Shown here piece after piece: positions 1 to 5,288 of a stretch of 5,288 bases of DNA. Numbering within the stretch: the first letter of the stretch is position 1; the number at the start of each line of letters is the position of its first letter. This DNA comes from Comamonadaceae bacterium. Lineage in GTDB: Bacteria > Pseudomonadota > Gammaproteobacteria > Burkholderiales > Burkholderiaceae. The stretch is taken from the NCBI GenBank assembly GCA_947377705.1, contig CANCGU010000190.1, forward strand, positions 1 to 5,288, given 5' to 3'. A model generated the notes under the pieces. The model did not search any database. It was given only the letters and a program-made list of their open reading frames with translations, and was not told where the DNA came from. The position numbers and the translations under genes were made by a program.

Positions 1-423
1 GCTTGGAACGTGGCCGAGCTCAACAAAATGGCGCTCATGCCCTGCCATGCGTTCTTCCAGTTTTATGTCGCACCGGCTCAGAACCCGGGCGAGCGTGGTC
101 GCTTGAGTTGCCAGCTTTACCAACGCAGTGCCGATATCTTTTTGGGCGTACCTTTCAACATCGCTAGCTACGCACTGCTCACCCACATGGTGGCCCAGCA
201 ATGCGACTTGGATGTAGGCGACTTCATCTGGACGGGTGGCGACTGCCACATTTACAGCAACCATCAAGAACAAGTGGCGCTGCAACTCAGCCGCGAACCC
301 TTTGCTTACCCCACGCTGCACATCAAGCGCAAACCCGACACCCTCTTCGACTACCAGTTTGAAGACTTCGAGGTGCTGGACTACCAATGCCACGGCGCCA
401 TCAAAGCGCCTGTGGCGGTGTGA
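1..423 (+). CDS. thyA: Thymidylate synthase, C-terminal part (5' end outside window)
   Basis: ThyA methylates dUMP to dTMP in the cytoplasm, using 5,10-methylene-THF as both carbon donor and reductant and releasing dihydrofolate. Frame 1 is open from the first base, so the gene enters from the left; 140 residues are visible and the stop is TGA. Visible family residues, numbered in the fragment: the catalytic cysteine in [10 protein letters not shown] (C15, equivalent to E. coli C146), the phosphate-binding arginine in QRS (R42), D45, N53 in PFNIASY, and the dUMP-binding H83 and Y85 in the segment HIYSNH. The C-terminus IKAPVAV matches the family end, where the last residues close over the active site. 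Compared from memory with E. coli ThyA, there is a net 7-residue insertion between C15 and R42 (around residues 25-33). folA follows 16 bases downstream, so the two genes are probably co-transcribed. The identification is secure; only the N-terminal half is missing. Confidence 0.97.
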   Translation, partial: AWNVAELNKMALMPCHAFFQFYVAPAQNPGERGRLSCQLYQRSADIFLGVPFNIASYALLTHMVAQQCDLDVGDFIWTGGDCHIYSNHQEQVALQLSREPFAYPTLHIKRKPDTLFDYQFEDFEVLDYQCHGAIKAPVAV

Positions 424-439
424 ACGCGGCGGTAAAAGC

Positions 440-928
440 ATGGCCTTGAATTTGATTTTTGCGCGTGCGCGCAATGGCGTCATTGGCAAAGACAACACAC
501 TACCTTGGCATCTACCCGAGGACTTGGCCCATTTCAAACAAACCACCTTGGGTCAGCCTGTGGTGATGGGTCGCAAGACATGGGAATCGTTGCCGCCTAA
601 ATTCCGCCCACTGCCGGGTCGAACCAACATCGTGGTGACCCGTCAAACCGATTGGCAAGCACAAGGGGCCGTGGTGGCGCACTCCCTCGAAGAAGCAATA
701 CAACACTGCCCTGCCGATGCCCAGGTGTGGGTAATTGGCGGCGCAGAGGTTTACGCGCAAGCCATGCCATTGGCCACGCGCGCTGTGATCACAGAAATTG
801 ATGCCGACTATGACGGCGATGCGTTCGCCCCAACCTTCGATGCCAACTGGCAAGAAACCGAACGCAGCACACATGTGGCGGCCAGCGGTTTGACATACAG
901 CCTCGTCACTTTAATTCGCAAACTCTAA
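440..928 (+). CDS. folA: Dihydrofolate reductase
   Basis: FolA is the cytoplasmic NADPH-dependent reductase of dihydrofolate to tetrahydrofolate, and the target of trimethoprim. At 162 residues it is close to the usual length of about 160. Visible motifs: the Met20-loop region GVIGKDNTLPW (13-23), with W23 and the catalytic acid D28 in LPEDLAHFK; F32 of the folate pocket; MGRKTWES (43-50), the NADPH-binding region; PLPGR with R61, which binds the folate glutamate; IGG (99-101), the nucleotide-binding glycine pair; and T118, equivalent to E. coli T113. The ATG at 440 is chosen because it gives a family-like N-terminus; the same frame is open further upstream but only inside thyA. The SD is weak (GGCGG about 8 bases upstream). 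With thyA 16 bases before it, translational coupling is plausible. It is a chromosomal-type DHFR, with no sign of a plasmid-borne trimethoprim-resistance variant. Confidence 0.97.
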   Translation: MALNLIFARARNGVIGKDNTLPWHLPEDLAHFKQTTLGQPVVMGRKTWESLPPKFRPLPGRTNIVVTRQTDWQAQGAVVAHSLEEAIQHCPADAQVWVIGGAEVYAQAMPLATRAVITEIDADYDGDAFAPTFDANWQETERSTHVAASGLTYSLVTLIRKL

Positions 929-980
929 GCAGGCTTTGCCATTGGCATCACGGCTGCGCATCATCTCTAAAGAAACACCC

Positions 981-1745
981 ATGCAACTCGCCACCTGGAA
1001 CGTCAACTCTCTCACCGTGCGCTTACCCCAAGTGCTGGACTGGTTGGCGGCCAACCCCGTTGACGCCTTGGTGTTGCAAGAAACAAAAACCACAGACGAT
1101 AAGTTTCCGCGTGAAGCGATTGAAGCCGCCGGGTACAAGGTGGCGTTCTTTGGTCAGAAAACCTACAACGGCGTGGCCCTGCTCTCGCGCAGCGACGCTG
1201 CCGAGGTGGTCAAAAACATTCCTGGCTTTGAAGACGACATGGCTCGTGTCATTGCCGGAACCGTCGATGGCGTGCGCGTGATTGGCGCGTACTTCCCCAA
1301 CGGTCAAGCCCCCGACAGCGACAAGTTTGTCTACAAAATGCGTTGGCTTGAGGCCCTACAAAACTGGTTGCGCGATGAACTCAAGCAGCATCCGAAGCTG
1401 GTGTTGATGGGCGACTTCAACATCACTGTGGATGACCGTGATGTGTGGGACCCCGTGGCGTTGAAAGACACCATTCACTGCACGGTGCAAGAGCGTGCGC
1501 ATTTCCAAGCCTTGATTGACTTGGGCACACACGATGCATTTCGCCTGTTTGAGCAAGCCGAGAAAAGCTACAGCTGGTGGGACTACCGTGAGTTTGCGTT
1601 CCGTCGCAACCGGGGTTTGCGCATCGACCATATTTTGGTGAGTGACGCACTCAAGCCCGCGGTTCAGACTTGTGTCATTGATAAAGCGCCGCGTAAAAAC
1701 GAGCGCCCCAGCGACCATGTCCCTGTGGTGGTGACGCTCAGCTAA
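981..1745 (+). CDS. xth: Exonuclease III / AP endonuclease family DNA repair enzyme (NExo-like)
   Basis: Member of the Mg-dependent exonuclease III (EEP) family, which processes blocked 3' ends and/or abasic sites during base excision repair. It has 254 residues, close to the family length of 250-270. The conserved active-site set is complete: N7 in TWNVNSL, metal ligand E34 in LQETK, Y104 in GAYFPNG, D145 and N147 in GDFNI, W199/W200 in YSWWDYR, D216 in LRIDHIL, and the D245-H246 pair in SDHVPV. The N-terminus (TWNVNSLTVRLPQV) and the segment around H166 (TIHC, then ER) resemble Neisseria NExo more than NApe, as recalled without an alignment, which suggests 3'-phosphodiesterase or exonuclease activity rather than strong AP cleavage. 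The ATG at 981 is chosen because the fold begins immediately; an in-frame TTG at 936 would add 15 residues unlike the family. The only SD-like bases are a weak AAAGAA. The gene follows folA after 52 bases and may be read from the same transcript. The symbol xth is a family name; exoA would also fit. Confidence 0.94.
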   Translation: MQLATWNVNSLTVRLPQVLDWLAANPVDALVLQETKTTDDKFPREAIEAAGYKVAFFGQKTYNGVALLSRSDAAEVVKNIPGFEDDMARVIAGTVDGVRVIGAYFPNGQAPDSDKFVYKMRWLEALQNWLRDELKQHPKLVLMGDFNITVDDRDVWDPVALKDTIHCTVQERAHFQALIDLGTHDAFRLFEQAEKSYSWWDYREFAFRRNRGLRIDHILVSDALKPAVQTCVIDKAPRKNERPSDHVPVVVTLS

Positions 1746-1746
1746 C

Positions 1747-3291
1747 TCAGTCGTCCAAGCCCAACTCTTGGATCTTGCGCGTGATGGTGTTGCGGCCAAT
1801 GCCCAACTTTTGTGCCGCCTCAATGCGACGGCCCCGTGTGTTAACCAAAGCGGTTTGAATCAAGCGCGCTTCAAAGCGGTTGATCAACACATCCCACACA
1901 TCGGTACGGCCTGCCACCAACAGGCTCATGGCCTCCGCCTCTAAACCCTGCTCCCAATCAGCGCCTGGCATGTTCAAAACGACAGGCGCAGCAGCGCCCC
2001 CCTCTGCCACAGCGGCGGCAGGCGGAGCGGCCACACGGTGTGCGTCTGACATGGCCGCGCTGGCAAATGAACTCGTGTCTTGGCCTGTGTGGGGCAACGG
2101 CTCTGAAGCATCGCCCGTCAGCACCACTTCAGGAGGCAAGTCTTTGGGCTCAATCACTTGGGCAGGAGCCATCACCGTGAGCCAGTGGCAAATGTTTTCC
2201 AGTTGACGCACGTTGCCCGGAAACGCAAATTGGTTGAGCACTGTTTGTGCAGATTCAGAGATGCGCTTGGGCTCCACGCCCAATTGTTGTGCACTCTGCT
2301 GCAAAAAGTGGCGCGTTAAGGTCGGGATGTCTTCGCGCCGTTCACGCAAAGCAGGCAAGCGCAAACGAATCACGTTCAAGCGGTGGTACAAGTCTTCGCG
2401 GAACACGCCGTCTTTGACGCGTTTTTCTAGGTCTTGATGCGTGGCCGCAATCACGCGCACATTGGCTTTGATGGCGTTGTGTCCACCCACGCGGTAGTAA
2501 GTGCCATCGCTCAACACCCGCAGCAAGCGGGTTTGCAAATCAAACGGCATATCGCCGATTTCATCCAAAAACAAGGTGCCGCCCTCGGCCTGCTCAAAGC
2601 GACCACGGCGTGTGGTTTGCGCACCAGTAAATGCACCACGTTCGTGCCCGAAGAGTTCGCTCTCTAGCAAATCTTTCGGGATAGCCGCCGTGTTGATGGC
2701 CACAAAGGGGCCTTTGTTGCCCGCATCGCCACGCGGTGAATGTTTGTGCAAGGCGCGTGCGACCAGCTCTTTGCCAGAGCCACTCTCGCCCGTGATCATC
2801 ACCGTCACATTGCTTTGGCTCAAACGACCAATCGCGCGAAACACATCTTGCATGGCGGGCGCTTGGCCCAGCATTTCGGGGGTGGCGTCTTGTTGCTCGC
2901 TTTGCGCTTGTTCGCGCTGGCTCTCGTCCAAGGCACGTCGAATCAACTCAACCGCTTTGGGCAAATCAAAGGGTTTGGGCAGGTACTCAAACGCGCCGCC
3001 TTGGAAGGCCGACACGGCGCTGTCCAAATCTGAAAAGGCCGTCATGATGATGACGGGCAACGCGGGCAAACGCTCTTTCACCTTCGTCAACAAGTCCAAG
3101 CCCGAACCACCGGGCATGCGAATGTCGCTGACCAAAATTTGTGGCCCCTCCTCTTCGCTCACCGAGTCGAGCGCTTGCAGCACTTCGCGGGGGCTGGTGA
3201 AGCTGCGCGTGGGCAGGTTCTCGCGCAACAGCGCTTTTTCCAGCACGAAGCGAATTGACTGGTCGTCGTCCACAATCCAAATCGATTTCAT
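1747..3291 (-). CDS. ntrC: Nitrogen regulation response regulator NtrC (sigma-54 activator)
   Basis: NtrC (GlnG) is phosphorylated by NtrB under nitrogen limitation, oligomerises on enhancer sites and uses ATP to open sigma-54 promoters such as that of glnA. The protein has 514 residues. Receiver domain, about 1-120: acidic D8-D10, phosphoacceptor D56 in SDIRMPG, T84 and K106 in LPKPFD. AAA+ domain, about 140-390: Walker A GESGSGKE (168-175), the sigma-54-contacting loop GAFTGA (219-224), Walker B LFLDE (240-244), FREDLYHRLNV (298-307) and sensor II PGNVRQLEN (358-366). C-terminal Fis-type helix-turn-helix, about 465-514, ending in RNTITRKIQELG. Residues about 393-440 form an Ala/Pro-rich linker that makes it longer than E. 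coli NtrC (469, recalled). The ATG at 3291 is preferred because the fold starts right after it (MKSIWIVDDD) and AGAAAG lies 7 bases upstream; an in-frame GTG at 3324 is the alternative. It follows ntrB by 41 bases. Its stop is 1 base from the convergent xth stop. Confidence 0.97.
   Translation of the reverse strand: MKSIWIVDDDQSIRFVLEKALLRENLPTRSFTSPREVLQALDSVSEEEGPQILVSDIRMPGGSGLDLLTKVKERLPALPVIIMTAFSDLDSAVSAFQGGAFEYLPKPFDLPKAVELIRRALDESQREQAQSEQQDATPEMLGQAPAMQDVFRAIGRLSQSNVTVMITGESGSGKELVARALHKHSPRGDAGNKGPFVAINTAAIPKDLLESELFGHERGAFTGAQTTRRGRFEQAEGGTLFLDEIGDMPFDLQTRLLRVLSDGTYYRVGGHNAIKANVRVIAATHQDLEKRVKDGVFREDLYHRLNVIRLRLPALRERREDIPTLTRHFLQQSAQQLGVEPKRISESAQTVLNQFAFPGNVRQLENICHWLTVMAPAQVIEPKDLPPEVVLTGDASEPLPHTGQDTSSFASAAMSDAHRVAAPPAAAVAEGGAAAPVVLNMPGADWEQGLEAEAMSLLVAGRTDVWDVLINRFEARLIQTALVNTRGRRIEAAQKLGIGRNTITRKIQELGLDD
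1969..2115 (-). other. Low-complexity Ala/Pro/Ser linker segment of ntrC
   Basis: This stretch encodes NtrC residues about 393-441, between the AAA+ domain and the Fis-type DNA-binding domain. It is rich in Ala, Pro, Ser, Gly and Thr and contains a run like AAPPAAAVAEGGAAAP. No conserved motif is visible. It is probably a flexible tether, and accounts for this NtrC being about 45 residues longer than my recollection of the E. coli protein. The reading frame stays open and in phase through it, so it is not a frameshift scar. Confidence 0.7.
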
Positions 3292-3332
3292 CTCGGCACT
3301 TTCTGTTTCTAAGTTAGGGGCCACACGAGGCG

Positions 3333-4409
3333 TCAGGGTAGTGGGATCAGAATTTTGAAATCTGTTCGTCCCGGCACACTGTCACACTCAATCAAGCCAT
3401 GGTGCTGTTGCACAAAAGTTTGTGCCAAATTCAGCCCTAGGCCAGAACCGCCATCCCGTCCAGAGACCAAGGGGAAAAATAACCTGTCCTTGATCTCTTC
3501 CGGAATACCGGGCCCGTTGTCTATTACATGCAATTCCAATGCCAACCGATAGCGTTGTTTGCTAAAAGTGACTTGTCGGTTGATGCGTGTGCGTAAAACA
3601 ATCTCAGCCTTGCCCTCGGTCACACGTTCAGCCAAGGCTTGGGCTGCGTTGTGCACGATGTTGAGCACCGCTTGAATGAGCTGTTCACGGTCACCTCGGA
3701 ACTCTGGAATCGAGATGTCATAGTCGCGCACCACGGTCAAGCCCTTTGGAAACTCAGCCAAGATCAGACTGCGCACCCGTTCACACACCTCATGGATATT
3801 CACATCGCCCACCACATGCGGGCGGCGGTGCGGTGCCAGCAAACGGTCTACCAACACCTGCAAGCGGTCTGCCTCATGGATGATGACTTGGGTGTATTCG
3901 ATCAGGTCTTTGCTTTCGACCTCCATTTGCAGCAACTGTGCTGCGCCACGAATGCCACCTAAAGGGTTCTTAATTTCGTGGGCCAAGTTACGAATCAACT
4001 CTTTGTTGGCTTGGGCTTGGTCAATCAAGCGCTCTTCGCGGTCTTGACGGGTTTGTTGCTCTAGCGGAAGCAGCTCCACCAACACCTCACCCGTCACCTC
4101 CGTCGGTGCCACGATGACGTGGACGGGCATTGGGTCTTGCAGCGGACGCCGCAAATGGGCGTCGTACCGCATGGTGGCAAACGCGTGGGTCTGTGCGCCT
4201 TGCAACGCACTCTCAAACGACTGTGTTTCACTGAAATAACTCGCCAGCGCAGAGCCTTCGATGGTTCGACGGGACACACCCATCACATCCTCGAGCGCGG
4301 CATTGGCAAACACCACCACCCCATCGGTGCGCACCACCGCGACCAAGGTGGCGAGCAAGTCAAAGGCTTGCGCGTAACTAGGTTGCATGTGACTGGTTGA
4401 TGTGGTCAT
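3333..4409 (-). CDS. ntrB: Nitrogen regulation sensor histidine kinase NtrB
   Basis: NtrB (GlnL) is the soluble cytoplasmic kinase/phosphatase partner of NtrC; in the family its activity is set by the PII protein GlnB. It has 358 residues, near the 349 of E. coli. No membrane segment is visible. Order of parts: N-terminal PAS domain, about 14-110 (VVRTDGVVVFANAALEDVMG); dimerisation/phosphoacceptor helix with H144 in LAHEIKNPLGGIRGAAQLL; N box with N254 in VLNIVHNAAQAL; G1 box DNGPGIP (297-303); F box FFPLVSGRDGG (311-321); and G2 box GSGLGL (321-326). All ATP-binding elements are intact. The ATG at 4409 has a good SD, GGGAG, 7 bases upstream and inside the end of the preceding gene. That gene's TGA overlaps this ATG as ATGA, pointing to translational coupling. 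ntrC follows 41 bases downstream. PII and ammonium-transporter genes are not in the window. Confidence 0.97.
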   Translation of the reverse strand: MTTSTSHMQPSYAQAFDLLATLVAVVRTDGVVVFANAALEDVMGVSRRTIEGSALASYFSETQSFESALQGAQTHAFATMRYDAHLRRPLQDPMPVHVIVAPTEVTGEVLVELLPLEQQTRQDREERLIDQAQANKELIRNLAHEIKNPLGGIRGAAQLLQMEVESKDLIEYTQVIIHEADRLQVLVDRLLAPHRRPHVVGDVNIHEVCERVRSLILAEFPKGLTVVRDYDISIPEFRGDREQLIQAVLNIVHNAAQALAERVTEGKAEIVLRTRINRQVTFSKQRYRLALELHVIDNGPGIPEEIKDRLFFPLVSGRDGGSGLGLNLAQTFVQQHHGLIECDSVPGRTDFKILIPLP

Positions 4410-4945
4410 GGTTTGGCTCCCGTCTGAACAGGCACGGGCAAACGCGACAACTCGCGCTGCAAGCCCGCCACATCCGCCTCGACACGTTGAATGGCCCCGC
4501 GCAGTTGCACCACGCGGTCTTGGTATTTTTGGGGTTCACGAACCTCATGGTCCCGACGTTCGGGTTCACCGCGGTTCCACTCGCGCAGCAACTCGGCGTG
4601 CTGTTTTTGTGCCCTTTGTAATTCTGCTTGCAGCACAGCTTGCGCCTGCGTGTCACGCTGGCGTTGGTCTGTGCTATCCACCTTCGCGGTCAATACCCCA
4701 GCACTGGGCGCGCCCCCCTGCGGGCCTTGCGTGCGCGTGCCTTCAATCACGATCACGCGCTGCCCTGTATTGCGCAAAAGGGTGCAGCTTTGCTTGGGAT
4801 CAGGCTGATTGGTATAGGTATTTCCACAACGGTAAATATGCTGTGGCTCATTCGCCCACACGGTCACGACAAACCAGCACAAGCTGATCAGCGTCACATC
4901 ACGCATGACATGAGACAAGCGGCGAGAAAGCAAAAAACAGGTCAT
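4406..4945 (-). CDS. Small predicted exported protein of unknown function, DUF4124-like N-terminus, coiled-coil C-terminus
   Basis: Uncharacterised 179-residue protein. The N-terminus contains a hydrophobic stretch, VTLISLCWFVVTVWA (17-31), ending in a plausible signal peptidase I site after A31, so export to the periplasm is predicted. A short segment, IYRCGNTYTNQPDPKQSC (37-54), follows. It resembles the start of DUF4124 domains, with a Tyr-rich IYRC...YTN pattern, and has two cysteines (C40, C54) that could form a disulfide. Residues about 92-168 are very rich in Gln, Arg, Glu and Ala with a heptad-like helical character, suggesting a coiled coil. The start is uncertain: the ATG at 4945 (used here) has no clear SD and gives a basic n-region with RR, while an in-frame ATG at 4906 (residue 14) gives a shorter signal peptide. 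The gene lies between the glnA terminator and ntrB, overlapping ntrB by 4 bases. Its position suggests a link to nitrogen control, but the sequence gives no function. The DUF4124 assignment is tentative; the ORF itself is well supported by the coupling and signal peptide. Confidence 0.8.
   Translation of the reverse strand: MTCFLLSRRLSHVMRDVTLISLCWFVVTVWANEPQHIYRCGNTYTNQPDPKQSCTLLRNTGQRVIVIEGTRTQGPQGGAPSAGVLTAKVDSTDQRQRDTQAQAVLQAELQRAQKQHAELLREWNRGEPERRDHEVREPQKYQDRVVQLRGAIQRVEADVAGLQRELSRLPVPVQTGAKP
4415..4421 (-). promoter_or_regulatory. Ribosome binding site of ntrB, inside the preceding gene
   Basis: Minus-strand GGGAGCC, with the GGGAG core 7 bases before the ntrB ATG at 4409. It lies within the last codons of the small exported-protein gene. 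Together with the ATGA stop/start overlap, it supports the 4409 start and coupled translation. It is the clearest Shine-Dalgarno sequence among the four starts visible in the window. Confidence 0.75.
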
Positions 4946-4963
4946 AAAAGTGTGGCTTCAAAC

Positions 4964-4992
4964 AAAAAAGGACGGCTTGCGCCGTCCTTTTT
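4964..4992 (-). terminator. Intrinsic terminator of glnA
   Basis: A perfect 12-bp inverted repeat (4965-4976 with 4981-4992) with a 4-base loop. The GC-rich core is GGACGGC/GCCGTCC (7 bp), extended by A5/T5. Read on the minus strand, the core is followed by six T residues (4969-4964), the classic rho-independent form. It lies 23 bases past the glnA stop and 18 bases before the first candidate start of the next gene. The flanking A and T tracts make it nearly symmetrical, so it could also stop transcription coming from the other direction, although no plus-strand gene needs it in this window. Confidence 0.92.
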
Positions 4993-5015
4993 ATTGCACT
5001 TGACGTTGCAACGAA

Positions 5016-5288
5016 TTACAGCGAGTAGTACATGTCGTATTCGACAGGAGACACTTCCACACGGCTGCGGGTCACTTCTTGCATCTTCAATTCGATGTAA
5101 GCGTCGATCCATGAGTCGGTGAACACGCCGCCTTTGGTCAAGAAAGCGCGGTCTGCGTTCAATGCGTCCAAAGCTTGATCCAAGCTAGAGCACACGGTTG
5201 GCACCAACTTGTCTTCCTCTGGAGGGAGGTGGTACAAGTCTTTGGTCGCTGCTTCGCCTGGGTGGATCTTGTTCTCGATACCGTCCAA
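5016..5288 (-). CDS. glnA: Glutamine synthetase type I, C-terminal part (5' end outside window)
   Basis: GlnA makes glutamine from glutamate, ammonia and ATP as a cytoplasmic dodecamer and is the main ammonium-assimilating enzyme under nitrogen limitation. Only the last 90 residues are visible; the frame is open to the window edge. The first visible codon, TTG, is an internal leucine ([13 protein letters not shown]), not a start. The segment DLYHLPPEE contains the adenylylation tyrosine (codon at 5232-5234; equivalent to E. coli Y397), so the enzyme is of the GSI-beta class that GlnE can adenylylate. Downstream landmarks [10 protein letters not shown] and IDAYIELK and the final [10 protein letters not shown] match the family's C-terminus, so this end is complete. 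A strong terminator lies 23 bases after the stop, followed by the ntr genes on the same strand. Confidence 0.97.
   Translation of the reverse strand: MDGIENKIHPGEAATKDLYHLPPEEDKLVPTVCSSLDQALDALNADRAFLTKGGVFTDSWIDAYIELKMQEVTRSRVEVSPVEYDMYYSL

Noticed and set aside
236..439. Upstream in-frame extension of folA starting inside thyA
   Set aside because: It overlaps the conserved thyA C-terminus, and the added 68 residues do not resemble DHFR. The ATG at 440 gives the family N-terminus.
936..980. TTG start for the exonuclease gene adding 15 residues
   Set aside because: The extra residues have no counterpart in the family. The ATG at 981 begins directly at the first beta strand.
1755..1771. Small hairpin CCAAG/CTTGG near the convergent junction
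   Set aside because: The stem is only 5 bp with a 7-base loop, lies inside the ntrC 3' coding end and has no T tract, so it is not a credible terminator.
3292..3324. GTG start for ntrC adding 11 residues
   Set aside because: It has no Shine-Dalgarno sequence, and the extra residues are not part of the receiver domain. The ATG at 3291 has an AGAAAG upstream and a family-like start. It cannot be fully excluded.
2501..3358. 285-codon open frame on the plus strand opposite ntrC
   Set aside because: It runs antisense through the conserved receiver and AAA+ coding sequence of ntrC. Its protein is Ser/Arg/Lys-rich with no recognisable motif, as expected from a codon-biased gene read backwards.
4907..4945. 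Possible twin-arginine signal (SRRLSH) in the small exported protein
   Set aside because: The consensus needs hydrophobic residues after RRx. Here S and H follow, and the hydrophobic core begins only about 8 residues later, so an ordinary Sec signal is more likely.
4628..5122. 164-codon plus-strand frame spanning the terminator and the glnA end
   Set aside because: It is antisense to two supported genes and runs through the intrinsic terminator. No start signal or domain is visible.

Overview
The window is chromosomal housekeeping sequence from a beta-proteobacterium, most likely order Burkholderiales and plausibly Comamonadaceae. This placement is inferred from the protein sequences, the moderately high GC content and the order glnA - small exported protein - ntrB - ntrC. 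No database search was possible. There are no RNA genes, insertion sequences, CRISPR arrays, phage genes or long repeats. Coding density is very high, with no gene-free stretch longer than about 70 bases.

Left part, plus strand (1-1745): the 3' end of thyA (thymidylate synthase), then folA (dihydrofolate reductase) 16 bases later, then an exonuclease III/AP-endonuclease family gene 52 bases after that. ThyA oxidises methylene-THF to DHF while making dTMP, and FolA reduces DHF back to THF, so the first two genes form one metabolic cycle. The third gene is a DNA repair enzyme. Its sequence resembles the specialised 3'-end-processing paralogue (NExo type) more than a general AP endonuclease.

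Right part, minus strand (5288-1747, read right to left): the 3' end of glnA (glutamine synthetase I, with its adenylylation tyrosine), an intrinsic terminator, a small predicted exported coiled-coil protein of unknown function, ntrB (nitrogen sensor kinase) and ntrC (sigma-54-dependent response regulator). The small gene overlaps ntrB by 4 bases (ATGA), and ntrB and ntrC are about 40 bases apart, so the three look like one transcription unit. NtrB and NtrC normally control glnA transcription in response to PII and glutamine status, so target and regulator genes are adjacent here. The two blocks converge tail to tail with one base between the stop codons and no visible terminator there.

Nothing in the window is a clear new biological system. 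The points most worth a second look are the uncharacterised exported protein translationally coupled to ntrB, the NExo-like histidine in the exonuclease III homologue, the glnA terminator just upstream of the ntr genes with no recognisable promoter after it, the one-base convergent junction, and the extended Ala/Pro-rich linker of NtrC.
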